64,000 nt of DNA from Cytobacillus luteolus (GTDB taxonomy: Bacteria > Bacillota > Bacilli > Bacillales > Bacillaceae_L), in assembly GCF_017873715.1 (NCBI RefSeq), contig NZ_JAGGKM010000006.1, positions 210,024 to 274,023 on the forward strand, in the 5' to 3' direction. The notes beneath the pieces were generated by a model. That model ran no database searches. It was not told the DNA's origin and saw only the letters and a list, made by a program, of their open reading frames with translations. Positions within the stretch are counted from its first letter, which is position 1, and the number at the start of each line of letters is the position of its first letter. Of the stretch, positions 58,151 to 64,000 are shown piece after piece. A program made the translations under genes and the position numbers.

Positions 58151-59443
58151 TTACAAACCTAGTCGTTCAAAAATCATATCCACATGTTTGATGTGGTAGT
58201 TGTAGTCAAAGCAGTCGTCGATTTGTGCTGGTGTTAGGCGTGATGATATTTTTTCTTCTGCTTCGACTAGTTCACGGAAATGGACTTGTTTTTCCCAAGC
58301 TTCCATTGCTTTTGGTTGGACTGTATCGTACGCTTCTTCACGTGTCATTCCTGCATCGATTAATGCTAGTAAAACACGTTGAGAGTAGATTAAACCTAAT
58401 GTACGATCCATGTTACGCTTCATGTTTTCTGGGAACACAGTTAAGTTTTTAATGATATTGCTAAAACGGTTTAGCATATAATTAAGGCCGATTGTTGCAT
58501 CCGGTAAAATAATACGTTCTGCAGATGAATGTGAGATATCACGTTCATGCCATAATGGTACATTTTCATAGGCTGTTAACATGTAACCACGAATAACACG
58601 AGCAATTCCTGTCATGTTTTCTGAACCGATTGGGTTACGTTTATGAGGCATAGCTGATGAACCTTTTTGACCTTTTGCAAAAAACTCTTCAACCTCACGT
58701 GTTTCACTCTTTTGTAAGCTTCGAACTTCTACTGCAAATTTTTCAATCGAAGTTGCAATTAAAGCAAGTGTACTCATATATTCTGCATGACGATCACGCT
58801 GAAGAGTTTGTGTTGAAATAGGAGCAGCTGTTAAGCCCAATTTTTCACACACGTATTTCTCAACAAAAGGATCGATATTTGCATATGTACCAACAGCTCC
58901 GGAGATTTTTCCAGCTTCCACTGTTGCTGTAGCACGCTTGAATCTTTCCAAGTTACGCTTCATTTCTTCGTGCCATAAAGCAAGCTTTAGACCAAATGTA
59001 GTAGGTTCTGCATGCACTCCATGAGTACGTCCCATCATAACGGTGTGTTTATGTTCACGTGCTTTTTCAGCTAAAATCTGAACAAAATTCTCAATATCTC
59101 GTAACAAAATATTGTTAGCTTGTTTTAATAAATACGATAATGCTGTATCAACAACATCTGTTGAAGTTAATCCATAATGTACCCATTTTCTTTCTTCGCC
59201 AAGGGTTTCTGACACTGCACGTGTGAAAGCCACAACATCATGACGTGTTTCTTCTTCTATTTCTTTAATTCGATCTATATTGAAAGATGCCTTTTCACGA
59301 ATAAGAGCAACATCTTCCTTTGGAATATCACCAAGTTCAGCCCACGCTTCACAAGCTAAAATTTCTACCTCTAACCATGCATTAAAGCGATTTTCTTCTG
59401 TCCAAATCGCACCCATTTCTGGTCTTGTATAACGTTCAATCAT
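58151..59443 (-). CDS. purB: Adenylosuccinate lyase
   Basis: 430-aa enzyme acting twice in purine synthesis (SAICAR to AICAR and adenylosuccinate to AMP). [20 protein letters not shown] start, [16 protein letters not shown] and the fumarase-superfamily signature [17 protein letters not shown] are diagnostic. It starts 3 nt after purK ends. Confidence 0.98.
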   Translation of the reverse strand: MIERYTRPEMGAIWTEENRFNAWLEVEILACEAWAELGDIPKEDVALIREKASFNIDRIKEIEEETRHDVVAFTRAVSETLGEERKWVHYGLTSTDVVDTALSYLLKQANNILLRDIENFVQILAEKAREHKHTVMMGRTHGVHAEPTTFGLKLALWHEEMKRNLERFKRATATVEAGKISGAVGTYANIDPFVEKYVCEKLGLTAAPISTQTLQRDRHAEYMSTLALIATSIEKFAVEVRSLQKSETREVEEFFAKGQKGSSAMPHKRNPIGSENMTGIARVIRGYMLTAYENVPLWHERDISHSSAERIILPDATIGLNYMLNRFSNIIKNLTVFPENMKRNMDRTLGLIYSQRVLLALIDAGMTREEAYDTVQPKAMEAWEKQVHFRELVEAEEKISSRLTPAQIDDCFDYNYHIKHVDMIFERLGL

Positions 59444-59446
59444 GTC

Positions 59447-60607
59447 TTAACCCCCGATTAATTCTTTAGTTTCTTTACTCCATATTTGAAGCGTTTCTAT
59501 CTGCATAAGGATTTCTTTTGTATTATTACCTAAAATGGTCAAATGCCCCATTTTTCTTTTAATCTTCGCTTCCTTTTTACCGTATAAATGCAATTTGCAT
59601 TTTTCAAACTCCTGAATCTTTTGTAAAACAGGACCCACATGCTCACCTAAAATATTGACCATCACAACCGGCTTTAACAACGTTGTTTCACCTAGTGGCC
59701 AATTACAGACTGCCCTGATATGCTGTTCAAACTGTGATGTTTCACATGCATCAATTGAATAATGACCTGAGTTATGCGGCCTTGGTGCCAACTCATTAAT
59801 ATAAATCATATTATCCGCTGTCACAAACATTTCAACAGCTAATGTCCCAACCATATTGAATTCCCGAGCCATTTGAATCGCCATTTGTTCAGCTTTAAAT
59901 GCTACTTCATTTGGAATTCTTGCTGGCACGATTGTTTGATGTAAAATATTTTCAACATGGATATTTTCTGCTACAGGAAACGTTTTTACATCTCCTGTGA
60001 CATTTCTTGAAACAATCACTGAAATTTCCTTCGTATAAGAAATCCAAGCTTCAACTACACAGGTTCCATTCTTCAATAATGCCTTTGCTTCAGTTATATC
60101 TTGTTCTTTTGTTATGACGTACTGCCCTTTACCATCATAGCCACCACGGCAAGTCTTTACAACACAAGGGATTTGTAGCTTTTGCACTGCGTCCTCTAGT
60201 TCTTGTTCAGTTTCTACAACAATATACGGGGCTACACTTAATCCAATACTTGAAATGGCATCTTTTTCTGTAGCCCTATCCTGTGTTATAGCTAATAATC
60301 TACTACCCTGTGGTAGATTTGCATTCTGCTCTAGCCATGTCAATGTTTCATAGTCTATGTTTTCAAACTCATATGTTATAACATCACTAACTTCTGCTAA
60401 TTTTTTTATAGCATCTATGTCTGTAAAACCAGCTGTAATTTCTAGGTCAGCTATTTGCCCACAAGGAGAATTAGGGGTAGGATCTAATACTGCAATAGAA
60501 TAACCCATCTCTCTAGCTGATAGTGCCATCATTCGGCCTAATTGACCTCCACCTATAATTCCAATGGTTTCTCCAGGTAGTGTTATTTTTCTAATCAAGC
60601 TGATCAC
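59447..60607 (-). CDS. purK: 5-(carboxyamino)imidazole ribonucleotide synthase
   Basis: About 386-aa ATP-grasp enzyme converting AIR and bicarbonate to N5-[41 protein letters not shown] and [20 protein letters not shown] are conserved. The start is uncertain: GTG 60607 is listed, TTG 60598 would give a start nearer the family norm, and neither has a clear RBS. Either overlaps the end of purE, so translation is probably coupled. Confidence 0.95.
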   Translation of the reverse strand: MISLIRKITLPGETIGIIGGGQLGRMMALSAREMGYSIAVLDPTPNSPCGQIADLEITAGFTDIDAIKKLAEVSDVITYEFENIDYETLTWLEQNANLPQGSRLLAITQDRATEKDAISSIGLSVAPYIVVETEQELEDAVQKLQIPCVVKTCRGGYDGKGQYVITKEQDITEAKALLKNGTCVVEAWISYTKEISVIVSRNVTGDVKTFPVAENIHVENILHQTIVPARIPNEVAFKAEQMAIQMAREFNMVGTLAVEMFVTADNMIYINELAPRPHNSGHYSIDACETSQFEQHIRAVCNWPLGETTLLKPVVMVNILGEHVGPVLQKIQEFEKCKLHLYGKKEAKIKRKMGHLTILGNNTKEILMQIETLQIWSKETKELIGG

Positions 60608-61079
60608 TACTTTCTACTACCTTTAGGCGAGTACTTTCTCTTCGGTTCACCAAGGCTTGATTGTATTCTGGAAACTGTGTTCCTAAAATCGAAGCTGCTA
60701 ATAGCCCTGCATTGGTTGCTCCCGCATTTCCAATCGCCACTGTCGCAACCGGAACACCACCTGGCATTTGAACAATTGATAATAATGAATCTAGACCATT
60801 TAGAGCCTTTGATTGTACTGGAACCCCGATAACCGGTAATACAGTTTTTGCTGCAACCATCCCAGGTAAGTGAGCTGCTCCACCAGCCCCTGCAATAATC
60901 ACTTTAATCCCGCGCTCTTGTGCTGTTTCTGCATACTGAAACATTAAATCAGGAGTGCGGTGAGCAGAAACTACTTTCTTCTCATAAGGAATTTCTAACT
61001 CTTCTAAAATGTCACAGGCAAGCTTCATTGTATCCCAATCTGACGTACTCCCCATTATTACCCCAACAAGTGGCTTCAT
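60591..61079 (-). CDS. purE: N5-carboxyaminoimidazole ribonucleotide mutase
   Basis: 162-aa first gene of the operon, rearranging N5-CAIR to [41 protein letters not shown] and [17 protein letters not shown] are the family's substrate-binding blocks. ATG 61079 has GGAGGAAGAGG upstream. It is preceded by a guanine riboswitch, terminator and PurR-type boxes. Confidence 0.98.
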   Translation of the reverse strand: MKPLVGVIMGSTSDWDTMKLACDILEELEIPYEKKVVSAHRTPDLMFQYAETAQERGIKVIIAGAGGAAHLPGMVAAKTVLPVIGVPVQSKALNGLDSLLSIVQMPGGVPVATVAIGNAGATNAGLLAASILGTQFPEYNQALVNRRESTRLKVVESSDQLD

Positions 61080-61121
61080 CCTCTTCCTCCTACACCGTTC
61101 ATTAACTTATGTCATTTTTCT

Positions 61122-61182
61122 GAAAATAAAAACCCAGGTAGAATGCTTCCCTTTTTTATAAGAGAAAGCAATTCTACCTGGG
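61122..61182 (-). terminator. Riboswitch-controlled terminator of the pur leader
   Basis: On the minus strand, CCCAGGTAGAATTGCTT pairs with AAGCATTCTACCTGGG (61133-61148 and 61166-61182, one bulge), followed by TTTTTATTTTC. It lies between the guanine aptamer and purE. Confidence 0.93.
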
Positions 61183-61235
61183 CATTGGACAGCATATCAA
61201 AAAAGTCAAATGGTCAGGAAAAACGCATTACTTTC

Positions 61236-61304
61236 CCTTATAGTCCAATAATTTACGGTTATCGGGTAGAAACTTATGGGCCATATCCCCAAGATTATAT
61301 AAGG
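61236..61304 (-). promoter_or_regulatory. Guanine-class purine riboswitch of the pur operon
   Basis: On the minus strand, P1 is CCTTATA/TATAAGG, with AATCTTGGGGATATGGCCC, AGTTTCTACCCGATAACCG and TAAATTATTGGACTATAAGG following. The specificity base after GA at the 3' P1 junction is C (GACTATA), as in guanine/hypoxanthine-sensing xpt. Ligand should stabilise P1 and allow the downstream terminator, switching the operon off. Confidence 0.96.
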
Positions 61305-61324
61305 TAATCATATTATCTAAGCTT

Positions 61325-61354
61325 AGTTTACCAGTCTATTTATGAGATTGTCAA
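61325..61354 (-). promoter_or_regulatory. Promoter of the pur operon
   Basis: On the minus strand, TTGACA (61349-61354), an 18-nt spacer and TAAACT (61325-61330). RNA would start about 15 nt before the guanine aptamer. Confidence 0.7.
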
Positions 61355-61356
61355 TT

Positions 61357-61402
61357 AAAATCGAACGATAAAATTTATATTTACATTTAATGTTCGTGTT
61401 TT
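61357..61402. promoter_or_regulatory. Pair of inverted PurR boxes
   Basis: AAAATCGAACGAT (61357-61369) and, inverted, AATGTTCGTGTTTT (61389-61402) resemble the Bacillus PurBox AWWWCCGAACWWT around GAAC. They face each other about 20 nt apart, immediately upstream of the -35 box, as in B. subtilis. The second box overlaps the yebG stop. PurR control is inferred. Confidence 0.7.
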
Positions 61403-61598
61403 ACAGTAACTTTCCTTCGAATATAATCTTTCTTCCGCATGGTTGAACTTCAGTTTGTCCATTTACAATCACTTCTTCAAATATCGGTTCTTCCATTCTG
61501 CGTACTGGCATATATCCATCCTTTTGCATACGCTCTAGGCATTGGTCAATTGATTCATTATCTGCAACTTCATATCTTTTCTTAGCTTGTTTTTTCAC
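61401..61598 (-). CDS. yebG: NETI-motif protein YebG
   Basis: 65-aa basic protein: [20 protein letters not shown] followed by [16 protein letters not shown]. It matches the small NETI family, with NESI in place of NETI. Function is unknown. It overlaps yebE by 4 bp and lies just upstream of the pur promoter, the gene order of B. subtilis. Confidence 0.88.
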   Translation of the reverse strand: MKKQAKKRYEVADNESIDQCLERMQKDGYMPVRRMEEPIFEEVIVNGQTEVQPCGRKIIFEGKLL

Positions 61599-62137
61599 TC
61601 ATTTAACTTTCCTTTCTTTACAGCCTTTACCCAAAACCCACCATGTATCGTTTTAGGTTCATATGCAATAATAAATGCCTTTGGATCAATTTCTTTAATC
61701 GTCTGATACAATTTTAATTCATATTTCCTTGGTGTTAAAATCTGCATCGATTGGCGATTGCCTTCAAGGCCTTGGGCTAACCAATTCGTAACACCATATC
61801 CCTTTTCACGAAGCATCCTTGGCAAATCCCTATCATCTTCCGCGGTAATTACATTTACTGTTATATACCCTAGAGCCAATTTCTCTTCAATCTTCATTCC
61901 AACAATAACACCAATTCCATACCCAACTGCATACGCAACTAAATTGTGAATTTGATTCAAGTTATCTAGAACCAAACCAAGACCTACTACATATATTACG
62001 ACTTCTATTGTACTTATTAAAGCAGCTAAATAACGCTGTCCCTTTAATGTTAGTATCATTCTTATTGTAAAAAAAGAAACATACACAATGTTAATAAGTA
62101 AAATAATGATTACCATTACGATTCCATTCTCTAACAA
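61595..62137 (-). CDS. yebE: UPF0316 membrane protein YebE
   Basis: 180 aa. Three TM segments fill residues 5-85 ([20 protein letters not shown] and following), and the soluble C-terminal part is a DUF2179 domain ([23 protein letters not shown]). The molecular role is unknown. TTG 62137 has AAGGGGGA 8 nt upstream. It forms a two-gene unit with yebG, upstream of purE as in B. subtilis. Confidence 0.9.
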   Translation of the reverse strand: MLENGIVMVIIILLINIVYVSFFTIRMILTLKGQRYLAALISTIEVVIYVVGLGLVLDNLNQIHNLVAYAVGYGIGVIVGMKIEEKLALGYITVNVITAEDDRDLPRMLREKGYGVTNWLAQGLEGNRQSMQILTPRKYELKLYQTIKEIDPKAFIIAYEPKTIHGGFWVKAVKKGKLNE

Positions 62138-62283
62138 GATGAAAATCCCCCTTTTAAGTTAGCATACCAAAGTACTAATTGTACTAAACATATACCCTGA
62201 ATTAAATACCTTATCGTGGAATAGGCACAAATTATATAATTTCTCATATTATGGGAACAGCAATTTATAGGGGGAGCCTAACA

Positions 62284-62721
62284 ATGAACATTAATCAATT
62301 TAAAGGAATGAATGACTGGATGAAACAGATGGACCAGTTCTTTGGAAAGGACTTTTTAGGGGGATTTGAACCAATGCTCCGAGCCAGCCAAACACAGGTT
62401 AATCTGTATAAAACAGAAAATGAGCTTTTAGTAGTTATAAGTTTACCTGGATTGGAAAATGTAGATGAGGTAGATGTTTATGCAAACCATCAGAAGCTAG
62501 AAATCAAAGGTAGGATTAATTTAAAGTTTAAGGGATTTGAACTTATTGAAGAAAATATCTTTCAAGGACATTTCGAGCGAACGGTTGACCTGCCTTATCC
62601 AGTAAGAGATGATCGTGTTGACGCTTCATATCATAATGGACTTTTAATCATCCACTTACATCGCCTCATACAATCTGAAGCATCCCGCAAGAAAATTGCG
62701 GTACGAAAGATTGAGGAGTAG
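62284..62721 (+). CDS. Hsp20/alpha-crystallin family protein
   Basis: 145-aa small heat-shock-type chaperone. The N terminus is MNINQFKGMNDWMKQMDQFF; the crystallin domain runs from about residue 40 to 135 with LLVVISLPGLENVDEVDVYA, KLEIKGRI, HFERTVDLPYPV and the closing ASYHNGLLIIHL (in place of the usual A-x-x-x-n-GvL). There is no C-terminal IxI/V tail beyond KIAVRKI. ATG 62284 has GGGGGAG upstream; the earlier frame start at 62251 lacks an RBS. Followed by a perfect terminator. Confidence 0.88.
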   Translation: MNINQFKGMNDWMKQMDQFFGKDFLGGFEPMLRASQTQVNLYKTENELLVVISLPGLENVDEVDVYANHQKLEIKGRINLKFKGFELIEENIFQGHFERTVDLPYPVRDDRVDASYHNGLLIIHLHRLIQSEASRKKIAVRKIEE

Positions 62722-62751
62722 AAAGAACCAGCATTGGATGCTGGTTCTTTC
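62721..62751. terminator. Bidirectional terminator after hsp20
   Basis: GAAAGAACCAGCAT (62721-62734) and ATGCTGGTTCTTTC (62738-62751) form a perfect 14-bp stem. The AAAGAACCAGCA stem is shared with the two rrn terminators at 63623-63653 and 63912-63942. Confidence 0.88.
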
Positions 62752-62787
62752 TGTGTGGATTTATGTGTGATTGGGTGGTTGATTTGT

Positions 62788-62955
62788 TTAACTCTTTTTA
62801 AGTAGTTTTTTTATTAGACAGAACCCAACTACTAACGCTAGCACATTTGCAGCGTCACCAAGATTGATTGTTATGCTAAAGTTGTTGTTAACTTTTACAT
62901 CATTATTATTGTGATTTACGGTCGAACGACTGCTTTGATTTTTATCTTCTTTCAT
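62788..62955 (-). CDS. Small hypothetical membrane-anchored protein (55 aa)
   Basis: 55 residues: a hydrophilic Asn/Ser-rich first half (STVNHNNNDVKVNNNFSI) and a C-terminal TM segment (ANVLALVVGFCLIKKLLKK). GGGAGGGG lies 5-6 nt before ATG 62955, a strong RBS; the longer frame to 63144 runs into the repeat array and is rejected. I do not recognise the family. It sits between hsp20 (convergent) and the repeat array. Confidence 0.65.
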   Translation of the reverse strand: MKEDKNQSSRSTVNHNNNDVKVNNNFSITINLGDAANVLALVVGFCLIKKLLKKS

Positions 62956-63052
62956 TGAATCCCCTCCCAATACAACTCTATCATATTTATATAGTTTGAT
63001 TGGAAAAATAATGTAGTACTTGGAAATAAAAAGGAGATAAACTATTATTGGG

Positions 63053-63560
63053 ACTCGTTTTATGGATTCTTGCTCAACCTGTCTGAATAAACCTTGGATT
63101 CCGACTTGTTTGCCTATGTACTTGCTTAACCTGTCGGAATACACCTTGGATTCCGACTTGTTTGCCTATGTACTTGCTCAACCTGTTTGAATAAACCTTG
63201 GATTCCGACTTGTTTGCCTATGTGCTTGCTCAACCTGTCCGAATAAACCTTGGATTCGGACTCGTTGGTCTATGTGCTTGCTCAACCTGTCTGAATATGT
63301 TTTGGATTCGGACTCGTTTATCTATGCGCTTGCTCAACCTGTCGGAATACACCTTGGATTCCGACTTGTTTGCCTATGCGCTTGCTCAACCTGTCTGAAT
63401 AACCTCTGGATTCGGACTTGTTTTGTAACAGGCTCGATCAACCTGTCGGAATAACCTTTGGATTCGGACTTGTTTTATAACTGGATCACTCAACCTGTCG
63501 GAATAATCTCTGGATTCGGACTCGTTTGCTGAATTCTCGATCAGCCTGTCTGAATAAGTG
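63053..63560. repeat. Ten-copy tandem array with 52-bp period and internal inverted repeats
   Basis: The CAACCTG landmark begins at 63075, 63127, 63179, 63231, 63283, 63335, 63387, 63439, 63491 and 63542: eight steps of exactly 52 bp and a last of 51. Each unit has a stem GTCNGAAT, a 9-nt loop ending TGG, and ATTCNGAC, then a 27-bp linker. Copies 1-7 share the linker TTGTTTGCCTATGTNCTTGC; copies 8-10 have diverged linkers. No frame is maintained because 52 is not a multiple of 3. Confidence 0.95.
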
Positions 63561-63622
63561 TAGAAATTACAACAGCACTACCTACCAAAAACCTCTCAGT
63601 AAGTCCTTTTCAAAAAAAACAC

Positions 63623-63653
63623 AAAAAAAGAACCAGCACAGTGCTGGTTCTTT
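63623..63653 (-). terminator. rRNA-operon terminator, copy 1
   Basis: AAAGAACCAGCAC (63627-63639) and GTGCTGGTTCTTT (63641-63653); the minus strand continues with T7. It lies 7 nt beyond the 5S-like sequence. Confidence 0.85.
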
Positions 63654-63659
63654 CGCTTC

Positions 63660-63734
<75 letters not shown>

Positions 63735-63907
63735 GCGGTCGGCTTCCGATAAGCTTCAGAATCCTTCGTCAGTTTCCCTCGCTCCGATCCTCATGTACGC
63801 TGTACACTCCGGTTCTCGCTCACTCACTTCCTCGACTTCTTCGCTTCTCGAAACCCAACCAATAAAGTTTTTCACATTTTATTATTTGAAACCTTGCGGT
63901 TTCATAA
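63735..63907. other. GC-rich spacer between 5S fragment and next rrn terminator
   Basis: 173 bp. The left 110 bp are GC-richer than the surroundings and contain short inverted repeats such as GTACGCTGTAC; the right part has a hairpin GAAACC-TTGC-GGTTTC (63889-63904). No gene is supported. Confidence 0.5.
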
Positions 63908-63911
63908 ACAC

Positions 63912-63942
63912 AAAAAAAGAACCAGCACAGGGCTGGTTCTCT
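63912..63942 (-). terminator. rRNA-operon terminator, copy 2
   Basis: AGAACCAGC and GCTGGTTCT pair around a short loop with T7 following on the minus strand. It is 7 nt beyond the partial 5S gene. Confidence 0.85.
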
Positions 63943-63948
63943 CGCTTT

Positions 63949-64000
<52 letters not shown>

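Noticed and set aside
63198..63454. Open reading frames of about 60 codons with repeated hydrophobic peptides in the 52-bp array
   Set aside because: The 52-bp period is not a multiple of 3, so the frame shifts each unit; no RBS; the signal is the DNA repeat, not a protein.

Overview
The window is chromosomal DNA of a low-GC, endospore-forming Bacillaceae (Bacillus sensu lato). The evidence is the complete purEKBCSQLFMNHD operon, the neighbourhood yerA-yerB-yerC-pcrB-pcrA-ligA-yerH-proline transporter-gatCAB-dagK-rlmCD familiar from Bacillus subtilis, a gerA-type spore germination operon with a SigG-type promoter, Gram-positive ribosome binding sites and frequent TTG/GTG starts. The genus cannot be assigned from the sequence alone.

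Layout. 1-14 kb is accessory: a DHA2 efflux pump/TetR pair, an HD hydrolase behind an attenuated leader, an alpha/beta hydrolase, a LysM protein, a trehalose PTS operon (treP-treA-EIIA, with no treR), a small-alarmone-hydrolase-like protein, an L,D-transpeptidase, a divergent polysaccharide deacetylase and an MFS/XRE-TPR pair. 14-19 kb holds a CrtI-like oxidoreductase, a sortase with its likely MPKTG surface substrate (DUF4397), a DMT exporter and pbuE under an adenine riboswitch. 19-33 kb holds rlmCD, dagK, yeeN, a four-gene germination operon, a beta-propeller protein, gatCAB and a lone ribB under an FMN riboswitch. 33-47 kb holds a proline symporter with a 34-residue partner, P5C dehydrogenase (pruA), yerH, ligA, pcrA, pcrB, yerC, yerB and yerA. 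47-62 kb is the purine operon, preceded by yebE-yebG, PurR-type boxes and a guanine riboswitch. 62-64 kb holds hsp20, a small membrane protein, a 52-bp-period repeat array and the 3' end of an rRNA operon with a partly duplicated 5S gene.

How parts work together: adenine-sensing (pbuE, export) and guanine-sensing (pur, synthesis) riboswitches bracket purine homeostasis. The proline symporter, its small partner and pruA feed proline carbon towards glutamate, with a CcpA-type site at pruA. TreP (IIBC), the EIIA protein and TreA form a complete trehalose uptake and hydrolysis route. GatCAB makes Gln-tRNA(Gln).

The most unusual material lies between genes: a family of 52-bp perfect or near-perfect palindromes with GGGGCCTGACCCCC ends, placed 3-7 nt after stop codons; four unrelated arrays of short degenerate repeats, two with an exact 21-bp period and one with an exact 52-bp period; a 128-bp inverted-repeat element with a deleted relic inside the purine operon; and an unidentified terminator-bearing leader RNA ahead of the HD hydrolase.
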